Assembly: GCA_949126835.1 (NCBI GenBank)
Contig: OX421498.1
Span: 34,207,299 to 34,271,298, forward strand
Reading direction: 5' to 3'
DNA length: 64,000 bases
DNA from: Anisus vortex
Taxonomy: Eukaryota > Mollusca > Gastropoda > Planorbidae
Shown here: one piece after another, positions 12,491 to 25,630 of the stretch
Numbering within the stretch: position 1 is the stretch's first letter
How the letters are laid out: every line of letters starts with the position of its first letter
Translations under genes and position numbers: made by a program
Notes under the pieces: model-generated
What the model saw: only the letters and a program-made list of their open reading frames with translations
What the model was told of the DNA's origin: nothing
Database searches by the model: none

Positions 12491-13590
12491 AGTATTCTTT
12501 CTCCTTGTTCTTGTATTACTGCTAAGCACTCAGCGTCCACAGTAGAATGTGGATGACTACTACAAGTTTGTTGTCAACTTGATACCCCAATAGTTTGAAT
12601 GCCACCACTTCCCAGTATCGTTGATAACACTTTCAATGCATTGATTAGTTTAGCGTTAAGAACAAACAAACGAAGATGTTTACAATTCACGCAATTGAGC
12701 TGTACAAAAAAAAAAGTTTAAAACACAGACAAATATTTCCAGTTTCTAGTATATACTTATAATAATATTTCTTGAACATATAATTTCTCAAAGAATTAAG
12801 CCGATGGTCTTTCTTAGAAAACTGTCCAGTGTTGACCAAATAATATCAGGAATTAAAAAAACAATCCAATAGTACTTCAGTACTAAGCAATGAAATATTT
12901 TTTTTTGTTCAGACTGTCACGATCTCTCTGTGATTCTTTTTTTGTTTGATCTCTGTGTGTCTATGTGTCTGTTTGATCTCTGTGTATCTATGTGTCTATG
13001 TGATCTAGACACAAAGAGAGAATTTCTAATCGTGACACGTTCTAATGTTTATTTTATCTGCATTAAAGAGAGCTGATGAGTCAAAGAGCACTTAAAATAC
13101 TTCATTCTGATAATGATGGAATTAAAAACCTTTGAAAGTATTGCTGTTCCAAATAGTTGGATGCGAAAATAGTTGGAGGACTATTGGACTGAATTCAAAT
13201 ACAAAATAAAAATAAGCTTAGGCCACGTTAACGTTTTAGATGCATGTAAAAAGTTTGATGTGGTTAATAAATTAATGTATAAAATGTACACATAAATCAA
13301 ATAATCCATAAGTATGATTGCACCATTTCACCGTTTTTAAATTGTTTAGAAAGTCTTTCTACTTTTGTAATCACAGTGTTTTTAAATCCTAAATCTTCAT
13401 TTTAGTCGTCTTATTTATATCGTAAAGATTTTTCAAAATCGATATTTAAATATATTTGTAATCGCTGCTACTATATTGACTTCAACCATAAACGCCAGCA
13501 TTTTCTGAACCCTTTCAAAACTAGGATGATATAAATTCGATGATTCTACTTATCGACGCCATTTTAATAAAGTTTCTCTCATAGAGAACG
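12491..13590. other. AT-rich gene-free stretch
   Basis: A small cluster of near-repeats of 'tttgatctctgtgt' lies at about 12945-13010. Otherwise nothing recognisable. Confidence 0.45.
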
Positions 13591-13840
13591 GCGCACGGTG
13601 ATCTAGCGACATCGCGCTGAGGTCGCGTACTAAGGTCTCCGGTTCGAAACCTGGTGTTGTCCACGATTTGTTCTCTGGTTTAGAAAGTGTCCCTGATTCT
13701 AACCAGTTCTTATAGGTACTTGACAATAGTTGGGAATATGTAGTACAGCTAGGCATTGTGTTGGCCACACATCCCCTAGTAAGACGCGACCACAGAAACA
13801 TATGAACGCTGGTTAACTTGTGCTATGGATCGAATGGTAT
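13591..13840 (+). mobile_element. SINE-A, nearly full-length
   Basis: The tRNA-like head (gcgcacggtgatctagcgac, then B box ggttcgaaacctgg) is followed by the SINE-A body, including 'ggcattgtgttggccacac' and 'atcccctagtaagacgcgac'. The 83-codon open frame on the opposite strand is a by-product of the SINE. Confidence 0.8.
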
Positions 13841-15630
13841 GAAAGGGAAACGTCTCTTGTAGAGAGCAATATAGACATTTAGCGTTTACAGAATCTTCTG
13901 GCCAGCTAGCTTCTGTAGTAGCGAAATTCCTGCAGATCGATGGACAACAATTATGAATTTTTTTTTATTTTGGACCAGGACAAGAGTCATGTTTCTAGGA
14001 CAAATTTGGCTGGAACAACCATACCACATGTACTACAAAAACATCAATAAAACATGTGTTGATAATGTTTTTTCTAAAACTCTTGAATGCATTGATAGAG
14101 GGAACCAACGGTGAATCAGGTGAATTACATCTCCAAGAACTGTGAAAATGAATTAAAAAGACGCTCACCAACATACACACACACACTCACACATAAAGAA
14201 ACGCACACATACAGACACGGGCACGCGAACACACACGCGTATAAAATGGAGGCTTCGGAGGCGTTGATCCAGACCAGCTAATGTCGTCCTATTGAGTTGA
14301 TTACACGTTAGCACGACCAATGGCGATGGAGAGTTTCTGCTGACGGTGACAAACGATTGGCTCAATCTGGGCAGATTATTTTCTATTTTAAAGCTTTTCA
14401 TTCATTAACGGCAGGGGCAGACAACTTTTAAAAGCATTAATTCTTTAAAGTTAACTCGGCTAAAGATTCTATTTCAGCTTACGGGGGACAGTACGGCAAA
14501 CAAGAAAATAAATAAATAAATAAATAAATAAAACAATCAACGAGAGGGGAAAATCAAACCTTGAGCTCTTAGTTGAGAGATTTACTGCAGTACTTTGGGA
14601 CACACTGAAATATTAAGTCCTCACGTCACGTGATGTAGTCCTAGATATCGTCCTTAGATCTAGATTCATACGCAGCGTTAGCAAAAGTTGTGTTGGTGGA
14701 AACAAAATATTCATATACAAAGTTATCATTAATCTTTTATTATTGTTTTTCCTTTAGTGTACTTTGCAGTGTTCACTTTACGTTTGATTATGCATCTTGT
14801 TGCTATGGAAGCGTTTCTTAAGCGCCTATCACGGATGACATAGCATGAAGGCTTCATATATTTGTTCCCCTCTTCTTTCTTGCAGGCTCATTTTTTAATG
14901 GCATTTCTTGATTGTCTTTTAAACACATATCAACAATTGTATTTTCAATGTCTTATAATATAATATACTTTAAACCAGAGTCATAAAGGAATTTTTATAT
15001 AAAACAGATTGTCAACTAAAAGCAACAAAAAAAACGCTACACCTTAGGCCATACTTACAAAACAAGCTTAGGATTTTCTCTCTATTTATTTTCGAATTTA
15101 TTGCAAATTTGGTTTAAATTCTATAAAAGTATCTTTAATGAAAGATTTAGAATAATGGTGAGGGGCGCAAGAGAAACTTTAGAGCCTCAAAAACCACAAC
15201 AACAAGAGCAACAACTCCAGCCTTTGTCCCTTGTTGACGTCTGGATGGCTTACCTCACAACCATCCAGTTCCAGAAACATTAACATAGTTTCAATCTTTA
15301 TGGCTTATCCACTGCTCCCTTTCAATTCAACCCAAGGAAAAAAAAAACTAATTAAAAAAAACAACAACACATTAAACGGTTGAGGATTATTGACAATTAA
15401 TGGAGTCGTCCTCAACAGGGATCAAGACTTGTTTTTTTTTTTTATTTACTTTTTTTTTCTTCTATAAAGCGAAAGCCAAGGCCAGTTTAGATTGACTGGT
15501 CGTTGGTAAATTAATCTTGGTGTTGTTCTCCATTAAACAGCCGATGTACGTTGTTACAGTAGTGAGAGATCGTTTAATGGTAAGATGTTTGTGTTGATGA
15601 TTTATTTATAGTTGAACGTATGGGGACAAG
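13841..15630. other. AT-rich gene-free stretch
   Basis: It includes an (AAAT)n tract at about 14508-14532 and a CA-rich patch near 14172-14240. No supported gene. Confidence 0.5.
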
Positions 15631-15705
15631 GTGGCCGAGCGGCGTACCGGCCACAAAATCTCCTAGTATGCCTTGGCCACAGAAACTAGTGAACATTTAA
15701 AGTGT
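15631..15705 (+). repeat. SINE-A internal-deletion derivative
   Basis: A tRNA-like start (aaggtggccgagcggc) joins directly to the 3' part of the SINE-A body (ggccacaaaatctcctagta, then gccttggccacagaaact). The B box and the central body are missing, which suggests an internal deletion or a template switch during retroposition. Confidence 0.6.
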
Positions 15706-17303
15706 AAGCGCCCAAAAAACTCGATCATGTTAAACAGTTTTATTCATTCAATACGTATACAGTTTAAAACCCCAAAATTACACTGATTTCATGGAGAAAA
15801 AAAACAGAAACGTAAATGACATTTGCTAATACCCAAACATTGTTTTAAATAATAAAATATTGTTTACGGTACGTTATGGTCGAAATGGATACGTTGATGA
15901 TGCCCAGTGGTCAGAGCTGACGTTCTGTTCTTAATGACCTTTGAAAATAATCACATTTCCCATGTTTCGTTTTCTTATTAGTGAAATTCGAAATCTGATG
16001 AGAGATTTTTAAGAGTGTCCATTTTGATTATGTCCCTTCGTTTCCATGGCGCTTCGTAGCGTCTGTCGTAACTGCCATTTCATGCTGGTTTCATATCTTT
16101 AGTTTCGAATTTAAAAATGTTACATTGAAGCTTTTATACATTTGGTTATTTCCATATAATTTAATTTATTAACAAGTTATATTATGCTTACTGTTTTAAA
16201 ATAAAGGCCTACAATCGTATATTAATATGATTTTCTTTTTTCATCTAAATGACTTAATATCTGATGTAAAATAATACGACACTTCCTCTAGATCTAGATC
16301 CTACCATGTATCAATCCTTGTAACAGATATTATTCAACCTTATCAGACTTCCTGTCATTTCAGTCTTACACTCATACAAGCACACACATACACACAAACA
16401 CGGGGGGGGGGGGGGGGTCACTGCAAGTGAGGCCTTAGAACGGGGCTTCCGCAAGCTAACGATGTCCTCGGGGGCCCCTAGAAATACGGCTGGACCTTTT
16501 CCCCCCATTTTTTTTTTGTTTCAGTGGTATTTTTTATTTTGTTTGTTTGTGACGAACGTCTTGTCTGTGGTAACATTTGCAGGTCTTCTCACTGGGAAAA
16601 TCCACACTTCTGAGTGTGTGTGTCTATGTTTCTGTGTGTCTATGTTTCTGTGTGACTGTGCCACGGCCCATATGACTTCTCCGTGCGTTAGTATTTATGA
16701 CTTAGTACCTAATGGACATCCCCTGGAGGTTTTTATTTTCTCTTTAGGCTGGTCAGTTATATCCACCAGTGGTCAACTATTTCTGGCTTTCTGTATCGTT
16801 ACAGTAATAACGCTAAAGACGCAAGAATAGTCCATAAGTAGCAAGTAGCAACGCCATTGAAAATTTGATGGCAATCTTTACGATGTTTTCTTTATCCCTG
16901 GCAGTGACAATTGAACGGGACTTAGTATTGAGAACACTCTTCAACTCCAATCTTTGCTTTTTGTGATGCAAAATACAATCTAATTACAGTCAAACAGTGC
17001 AGTTTATTGAAAAGGGTTTGCCAAGCGCTTCCAGAAAAAAAAAAAAACTATCACTTCAATTGCTTAGTGTAAATCAACTTTCTCTTTGTCTCTCTCCCCC
17101 CCCTCTTTGTTCTCTCTATTTCACTCGCATACATTCTGAGAGTCTCTCTATTTTATATTTAAATCTATTAGTCTTCTAAAGTCTTAAGTCTCATTCAAGA
17201 CAATTGGGTCTCAGTTGCAGACTCATTGAGAAACGATTTAAGGCAACGGTTTCTCACCAATGAAAAAGACATAAGTTGTTGTTTTCTATGTAGAAAATAA
17301 AAC
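15706..17303. other. Gene-free stretch with a G16 tract
   Basis: A G homopolymer occupies 16402-16417. The 122-codon frame at 16462-16830 is hydrophobic and Cys/Phe-rich, but it lacks recognisable domains and runs through a tgtgtct-rich tract, so I do not call it a gene. Confidence 0.45.
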
Positions 17304-17526
17304 ATTATCTACCGTATATACTCGCGTATAAGTCGCACCGGTGTAGAAGTCGCACCCTTAGTTTAGGACAATTTTTCTTATATTTTGTCATTGACCCGCG
17401 TTTAAGTCGAACCCCTAATCTTGACTCGAAAGTTTTTAAAACGTTTTTTCCAGATAGACTATTTGTTATCGAAATCATTGGCACAAAAAAAGTGCAACCT
17501 ATACGCGAGTGTATACGGTAGATAAT
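17304..17526. mobile_element. MITE with terminal inverted repeats (CCGTATA type)
   Basis: The left end ATTATCTACCGTATATACTC and the reverse complement of the right end (ATTATCTACCGTATACACTC) match at 19 of 20 positions, and similarity continues inward. The inside has repeated 'agtcgcacc/agtcgaacc' words and no open frame. This is a non-autonomous DNA transposon; I cannot assign the superfamily because no target duplication is obvious. Confidence 0.75.
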
Positions 17527-18325
17527 TCAATTTGCGTCTTTAAAACATTACTGATCTATGCATGTTAATATATAAAAAGAAAGTAACAATAACAAAAATG
17601 TTTATTGAGATGAAAGATAAACTTGTCTAAATGCATTTTAAATTTAGAGTCACGAGAATATTTTCAAATTTAAATTATAAACTGCACGCCATAAAAAAAT
17701 AGAACTAGACTGTTAACGTATTGCTGATTTATTTAGTTTAATGCAATTGCACACCTGATTTTTCCGAGGCTTAATTTACCAGTGGTGGAAATCGGAACAT
17801 TATTGAGTGATAAGTGATAACAATGGAATGTAGACCACCCCCTCCCGGGGGGGGGGGGGGCACACATCATAATATAGCTAGGTTTGGTTTTTTTAAAAAT
17901 CAGGACAGATGTCAGCCTAACATGAGGACGTCGAGAACTTCAAATAAATATTTTTAAATTGCTTTTTCAATATAATTCCATGTAATATTTTGTTAGCTTG
18001 TTTATAGTTAAAATTCAAAGAAACTATTAACCATTTAGCTATATATAAGCAAGAATACAAAAGACACATTAAAAAAAATACTTTAAAAAACTACAACTAT
18101 AAAAACAAAAGCAATGTAGGTCAATGATGTCTTAGAATGCATGGGTTCCATTCAAGAATGTTATTCAGTACATTAGCTGTTTAAATAGAGTACTGTCGGG
18201 TAGCTTTTCCCACGCATTTCTGTTTTATTTCCCCATGACCCAGTTTTTTTTATACTTCTACCAAATTTATGTAAAAAGAAATCTTTATTTGGGGAAAAAC
18301 ACTTTTATTTTTACAAAACTTGATA
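17527..18325. other. AT-rich gene-free stretch with a G14 tract
   Basis: CCCTCCC directly precedes a G run at 17847-17860. Nothing else is recognised. Confidence 0.5.
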
Positions 18326-18505
18326 AAATGGTGTCGTAGTCCTCGGCTAACTAGGGCTTTGTGTGGCCAGCACAACGTCTCGCCGCATTTACTTTCTCCT
18401 ACAGATTTGGGAACCTGACAGAGTAAGGATTGAACTCGCGAAGACTTTCGTGATCTTCAGAATAACATCCTGTTAGACCATAGTGCTGCATTCACCAAGC
18501 CTAAG
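18326..18505 (-). mobile_element. SINE-A, diverged
   Basis: In reverse orientation the words 'gttgtgctggccacac' and 'gcgagttcaatcc' (B box) are present in the expected order. The head is decayed. Confidence 0.6.
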
Positions 18506-18544
18506 TAATTGAGTAACCTTTTTCAGACCAAGTTAGTCAATAGT

Positions 18545-18765
18545 GGGCTTCACCAGTTTCTGGGGCCACAGCATATAATCTGACTGTGTGGCCAACACAA
18601 TGCCAAGGCTTCTTTTACTTTTCCACAAATAATTTCAGGTACTTCTCACATCTTGTTACGCTCAGGGGACGCCATTCAGTCCTGGGAGATTATACGAAAC
18701 CTGGATTCAAACCCGAGACCTTGGCAACGGCAAGCAGAGCGCGCTTCCGCTGTACCACCATATTC
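18545..18765 (-). mobile_element. SINE-A, diverged full-length
   Basis: Read on the minus strand it starts with a tRNA-like head (tggtggtacagcggaagcgc, B box gggtttgaatccagg). The body 'ggcattgtgttggccacac' follows, and it ends 'ccagaaactggtgaagccca'. It lies about 40 bp from another SINE-A copy in the same orientation. Open frames across it are by-products. Confidence 0.7.
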
Positions 18766-21700
18766 CACACCCTCCCCTTTTTCACTTAAAAAAAAACTTT
18801 CAAGACTGTTCATCACCTATTACAAATCGGCGAGTTGTAAACCATTCGGACATTTCCCTATTTATAACGATCAGCCCGGCATCCAATACCCGCTAATCCA
18901 TTATGTATACATATACTGACAACGCCCATCTGTCTCTTCCGGTGCGCCTCGCTTTCTGCCGGCCAATCGCGCCGAAGAGATTAGCGGTGTCGATTACAGC
19001 AGAAACACTATCGAGTTAAATAATCGATTATTTCTGCAGGTTTACTTCCTGTCACCCCCACCTCCCCTCCCACATCAACCCACCCTCCAGCAAAACCACA
19101 TTTATTTTCATTTTTTGATTTTTGAAATAAAGCTGATTTATTTTAAAAAGCTAATCAATTTGTATATTTATTTTTTAAGGAATTTGAAGACAATATCCAA
19201 TGCAGACTTTATGATAACCTTTAATCAAAGTTTCAAAAGTTTAGCATAAAGTTACTGAATAGTTCAAGTATTCTTCAGTCTCTTTCAAAAGCTCCTTATT
19301 ATCTAACCAAGCCGCCTATATTGTAAAGGCAAATCAGAAATTTTCGGTGTACTTTCTATGGTTGATTTATTTTATATGACCTTTATTGATATATAGGAGA
19401 TATTATATAATATAGTGTTTTGAAACAGAGCTGGCCGGATTGAGATGTGGCTGGGAAGTTAGTCTCAGGGCTAATTCTCTAGTGAGCGCCCCCCCCCCCA
19501 CCCCAAACATCACGTATTTGAAACAGTACAAACGGGTATTGGTAATAATTATGCCAATATAAACATAAGATCAAATTGAAACGAGTTGTAAGCTTATTTA
19601 TTAAGCACAATTTCCTAAATGGAATAAATCTTGATTTAAAAATAGATTGTATGATTGTTGTATGAATAAAGATTAACTATAAAGTGTTCTTTTTTTTTCC
19701 AAGCCTTTAAACACAAGTCAGGAAAAGCTGAAAGTATAAGTTTGAATGTTTATTTTTCTTGTGTCTATTAATGTACTTTTTATTTTAAAAAAAAATTAAT
19801 CCTCAGCTAAGCTCCACAGAATTCGGTGGCCCTAGGGCTTTACCATAATAAGCCTTTGGGTAGATCCTGCTATGCTCTTAAGCAACAGGTATCTATTGAA
19901 TGCGAACGACTTATAAGATCTTTGATCCGAGATGCCGCCAATAATGGAAGGGGGGGGGGGGGGAGGAAAGGGAGACAGAAGAGCATTCCCCAACATTAGC
20001 ACGAGACATGTCACTATTATGTAGGAGTAGGGAGTAACCCAAATTCCATTGATCTTTGTCTTAATCAAATATTACAAAATCAATCACTTGTCATAAACGT
20101 TAGACTGGGTCGTACATCTAGGGATGTAAAGGATTGATTAATCCCGGATATCTGTACACCACGAGTTACAGTCTGGTTAGAATTAGTTAGCCATATTATA
20201 AATACCAGATGAAAGAGCGAGCGCCTTTAGTGTTATAAGCTCATAATGCTATTGTGAAACACACATAGTAAAAACCTCTCTGTGTGATTTTGTTTGTAAA
20301 AAGGTTGATCTTTTTTCTGATGCTATTGTTGTTTTACCAAAAAGTTAGTTTGTATAACAATGTTAATGTTGGACTATTTCAACATAGAACCTGAAGTAAA
20401 TATAACAAAAATAGAAATATCAGCAAAAAACAAAAAAATGATTTAAAGTTAAGGGGCACACGAATAAATAGTACCAAATCCATACCCGATCAATCGTAAA
20501 GTATCAGGTACCGCTATAACAATCGGTCTTACCGGCCATCAGAGTGACCATTGATTTGGACTGTTCGACCCAGCACGGGCCCACTTCTTTCTGGGCATTT
20601 TGAAGAATCCGATTTAATTAAAATCTGCCGGAGTTAAGGGCTCACATTTTGGGGCGTGATGACCTACTGAAGACCTTTCTCTCTCTCTGTTTCTCTCTCT
20701 CTTTGTCTTCTCTCTATCTTCGTCTGTCTCTCCCTCTCTCTATTCTTCTTATAGAACTGGTCTGTTCACGCCACAGTCTGTTCTTTTTGCCTTCTATCCA
20801 ATGCTTTGAAATTTCTTCGTTTTGATTGCGTCCCCCTGAATGTACAGTTTCACTAACTCTGCAAATTCAGCTCACGACTAAATGGGAGTTATCTCTCTTC
20901 GCCCCCGGTGTCTCGGAAGCTTATAGAGAAAGCGGCACCTTTATGAGACTGAACTAATTTCTTCGGATTTTTTGGTTTTTTTTATTTGTATCTCTCTTTC
21001 TGTGTGTGTGTGTGTGTTATGTGTTGATGATCATTAGAGATTGTTAATCAATGTCAAGGTTATAGTCCTGGTTATGATACAATCTGCAATCAGAGCGAGT
21101 CCTGGAAGTTGTTGGGTGGTCAAACGCACTTACCCGTGACCATAAATGTTCGTAAGGAAATTTATTTAAATAATTTAAAAAAACAACAACAATGAAGGCA
21201 ATTTTATGTTTTTAATGATCCTTTTTAATCCAGACATTCATCAACCTTTACCAGCATCAAAACATATCCATTAATCCATAAATACATTGACTCTTCATGA
21301 ATTATACATTGCACCAAATTCATTGATGTGTCTATCCATCCTGAAATTCCATCCATCCATCAATCAGTCCATCCATCCAACAATCGATCCATCTGTCCAC
21401 ACAATCACACGCCAATCCATGTAAACACTCGTATATTCACCCCCCCCCCCCTTTCTATAAATCCAGTCATTGACTCTTTTTATTTTTCAACCATCCATCC
21501 ATCCATTTAAAGATTCATTCATGCATCCATCCATCCAACTTATTCATCACTCTGACCAACGTTCCCAGATAAAACGACAACCATGCCCTAAACACAAACC
21601 CCATTACAGCTCTCATCTAACCTAATTCTAGGCAGTATAACTAACTTTTAAAAACAAAACGATGAGAAGAACAAAAAAATCACGTTGAGAATAGTTCTTT

Positions 21701-22420
21701 AAACACCGTAATAAACTTTCTTTAATTAGTCATTGTTCATAAATCTGAACCGTAGCATTTGAATAAGAAATTACCACGCTTTGATGATAGATGTTGTCTG
21801 TTATTTTGTTCCAAAAATACGTGGCATGATCACTTCCAGATCAACCCCACGACTCAACACACTCGCTCGTACATACAAACATACTCACACGCACACGCAC
21901 ACACACACATACACATACACTAGCGTGCAAACGCCAGCCAAGCACAGAAAGAGAAAGAAGAAGAAAGAATCGGTGGACAAAAAAATTCTGATCTGCCACG
22001 CAGCACGAACGCGTCGCCATGCGTGATGGCCTAAAAAACCCAAACAAATTGTCTCCGGATGACTCGGTCTGGAAAGACAGAAAGTCTAAATGACCTTAAT
22101 CTAATCACGGGCCATAAGCACCCCCCTGACTGACGGTTTTAAACACATAGTTTATAGGGTGGGGTGGGGAGGTTTTCATATTGCGAGACTTTAAACCCCT
22201 CGCCTCGCATGTTCTCTAAATTTAGCATTTCTACCATTGCCAAGTGCTGTTCTAAATAACAAAAATTGTTAAGTTTGAAATGCAGCAGGAAATGTGATTT
22301 AATTAGACAGTACAATACAATGTGACACTGATAATGGAGACTTTTTATTTGAATTATTTCTTTAGTTTATAGCGTTGGTATGTTGTGATAGAAAGTTGGG
22401 TTAAGATACACTTATACTTT
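18766..22420. other. Gene-free stretch with simple-sequence patches
   Basis: It holds a C-rich run near 19490-19503, a G14 tract at 19950-19963, a TCTC-rich patch at about 20680-20745, an imperfect (ATCC)n tract at about 21330-21540, and a CA-rich patch at about 21885-21920. No gene is supported. Confidence 0.5.
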
Positions 22421-22422
22421 AA

Positions 22423-22690
<268 letters not shown>

Positions 22691-23639
22691 ACTACATTTT
22701 TATTGTTCTATCTGTTCTTCTGTTTGTTTATGTATCTTTTTTAGTATCTGCACGTCTGCCTGTTTTGTGTCTGTCGTTCCATATATACATCTATGTAGGC
22801 CTATATATCTGTCTGCGCGCGCTTATGTCCGTCTATTATGGCCATTGTCCGCCTATATTTTGATCTATCTACCTATCTGTCTATTTATCTATCTATCTAT
22901 CTATCGATTTAGCTAACTGTAAGTCGTTCTGTCTTCCTGCCGGTCTAACTGTCTATTTATCTACTAATATATTTATATGTGTGCCGGTTTGTTTATAATA
23001 ATTTATCGAAATTTCTATATATCTAAGTAACTGTCTGTCTATCTATCTAAAACAGAGCGTACATAAGCCACCATGAAGATGTAAACAGTACCATTCACAT
23101 GTCAGAAATGTCACATGTCATATGACCTTTGTTTGAACCCATTCTGTTTTTTGCACATTCACCTGTCTAACCAATCAGTGGGCGGGGCCCTTCGTACGGG
23201 ATTGAACCCAGGGACTGAAACGCTTGTGATTGACTCTGTTGTCAGGTGTGATAATGTCACGTGATCAGCGGTGACGTGGCACGACCCACAAATACACCCG
23301 ATGACATCAAAACTTATGAATAAAGACAATTTCAACACAAAACGTAACACCGTCGATTGTGGTTAGCGCGCTTATCGTCACCGATACTTTAGGGCCAGAG
23401 TTTCCAGAAATATGCCGGGACATGATTCGATACCAGGCCAAAAAAAAAATAACATTATCAGGTAGCGAAATAGCGTAGAAAAGTTAACAACAAAAAGTTA
23501 GGTCAAATTCTCGTTATGTGACTACAACCGTATTTTCTAACGGCTAATTGATATTCTGACACATTAAAACCTGATCTTATCAACGCACATCAAATTCAGA
23601 AGTCACTTGTCTAGAAAAATTGTGTGGAAATTTTATATA

Positions 23640-24085
23640 TTTACAAGCTACATTGCCCGGCGTTGCCCGGGTGAAAAAAAAAGGACTGTCTGGGGTGCAG
23701 ATAACAAATTTATAAACTACACTTACTGAATACTTTTAGGAAAGTAAATAAATATTGTAATAGGGTAAAAAAAAATAGTCAAATATTTTTATTTAACAAA
23801 ATCTATATTGCCTATAGATTTACAATGTCTTTTGTTTTTAAAAGTTTGAAAAATTAATTGTCGAAAAAAAAAAGAATAGTCTAACTGGAGAATCGAACCC
23901 TGGTCGCCCATTTAGCAGTCCACTACGTTTACCACTGAGCTATCGAAGACACAGGTCCGATATGAAAAATTATTAGACGGTATATTACAGGCTAGGCCTA
24001 GATAGGTCAGTGACACACGTGTTTTCAAAGTGACCAATGGGGATCCTCGCGGGGCTTAACACTGTCTTTTTATATATATAGATAT
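23640..24085 (-). repeat. Unclassified retroposon with tRNA-like segment
   Basis: Between a GC-rich word (gcccggcgttgcccgggtga) and a tail of ttttatatatatagata lies a minus-strand tRNA-like segment at about 23878-23948: A box tagctcagtggta, B box gggttcgattctcc. The anticodon and acceptor stems do not pair properly, so it is not a functional tRNA. I suspect a SINE-like element but see only one copy here. Confidence 0.4.
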
Positions 24086-24256
24086 AGGCTAGTGCTAGTA
24101 TAGGCAATACAAATGTTAGTGGGTAATTTTTTTTTTTTTTAAATGACCGAATCACGTGAAAGAATTCCGTTTGGAAACATTTTTAGAATAATTTGAAAAA
24201 TAGTAGTTGTAGCGTTTAGATTATTACCTATAATGAGAGAGAAAGAGAGGGTGAGG

Positions 24257-24290
<34 letters not shown>

Positions 24291-24660
24291 TTGGTGCGCA
24301 AAATAATGCAGTTTATTGAACAGAAACTGAACGCACGAGAATTATGACGTAGGGATTGCAAGGGAAGTAGCTTGTTAAAAACTGTTAGATTAGGCTTGAC
24401 CCTTAGACGAGAAGGAAGTGACTTAATAGCCAGTTGTATGATATATTCTGAAGTTTATTGTGTGAAGTAACTGGTTGATATAATACATACATAATATTAA
24501 AATACTATTTTTGTAATTAAGTTTGAGAATTAAAGGTTATAGTTCTTTCGGAGTGAAGTATTGATTATTGAATTATTGGTTGCGCAAGCCTGAGAGAGGG
24601 ATGCAGATAGACTGAACACTAGAATGAAATAGAAATAATTCTTAACACAGTAATATAGTA
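24086..24660. other. Gene-free stretch with (GA)n tract
   Basis: A purine tract of GAGAGA words lies at about 24236-24290. Nothing else is recognised. Confidence 0.5.
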
Positions 24661-24664
24661 AAGT

Positions 24665-24960
24665 AAAGACAAAATTAAAAAAATAGTTGCAAGGTTCATA
24701 ACTAGTGAATATACCCAATTAACAAAAGTAACACCATTAGTCAAATCACTAAACCTAGAAACAACCTGTTTCAAAGCTCAGATAAACACAAAGACAAAAA
24801 CACTTTCCTTATCCCTTATGCGAGAACAAATGCATAAAAGTACTCTTTCTTTCCGAGTGGCATTTGAGTATGGAATGGGTTGCCTGAACAAATCAGGAAA
24901 ACCAGTAACTTAACATCATTTAAAAAATTAATAATAAACTAACCCATAAAAATAACATAT
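24665..24960 (+). mobile_element. LINE 3' coding end (decayed)
   Basis: A forward frame near 24683 reads VARFITSEYTQLTKVTP. This matches the 'RAARFIT..Y...TRVT' motif near the C terminus of jockey/CR1-type reverse-transcriptase proteins. Downstream near 24840 the frame reads YSFFPSGI-stop-VWNGLPEQ, the other conserved end motif, with an internal stop. It is a dead 5'-truncated copy, and its usual tail is not obvious. Confidence 0.7.
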
Positions 24961-25567
24961 TTTTATTATACTCCCTTTCTTTGTAAACTAAGTTTATATT
25001 TAATTTATATTTTGATTTTCCACACTAAGATTTTGAATCGGTAATGTCGGCAAATACATACCTAATTATAACGATTCCGTATTTATTTTTTTTAAATACC
25101 GGATTCTGATTGCGGTGAACATTTGTACGGCTTTAACAAAAACAAGACACGAACGTAAAAATGAATTAATTTTTCCCTTTATTCAAAAAACTAGAGCGAA
25201 AAGTTTGATTACGTCGAATCTCAGCGCATCCTTTTTTTTTCTAGCTTTGGCCTGCAAAAAAAACATAAAAAGTTGGACCGGCATTTTCAACGTGAAACCA
25301 AACCATAGACCATTTATCTATGAAGTGTTGGTTAAATAAAAAAAAATCATAATTATAGTATAATTAATTTTTTTTTAAAAAGACAATTTGATAAAATGTA
25401 TTGTAAGTCGGCAAAAGTCTGCTACCCAAGTTTCAGCTCTATTGGACGACGGGATGTGGTCGAAAATTCGATCCAAAGTTTTACAAACAAGTAAGCAAGC
25501 AAACAGACAGAACGAGTTAAGAGAAAGGGAGTAAAAATGCAAAACTAGAATAGGACCACGGTTGAGA
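24961..25567. other. AT-rich gene-free stretch
   Basis: No recognisable gene or repeat. Confidence 0.45.
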
Positions 25568-25630
25568 GTAGGACGCAATAATCTTCTTTATAGAAGGAGC
25601 GTCTGTAATGTATTAGTTAAGATTAGATAA
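25568..25630 (+). repeat. LINE/SINE-B 3' tail fragment
   Basis: It contains gacgcaataatcttctttat, then agaaggagcgtctgtaatgt and an ATAAG-like end. This is the tail shared between the local LINE family and SINE-B. Confidence 0.65.

Noticed and set aside
16462..16830. 122-codon Cys/Phe-rich hydrophobic frame
   Set aside because: It reads through a tgtgtct-rich tract; no family resemblance, and no splice sites or regulatory context.
23878..23948. Possible tRNA gene on the minus strand
   Set aside because: A and B boxes are present, but the acceptor, anticodon and T stems do not pair; it is more likely a tRNA-derived retroposon.
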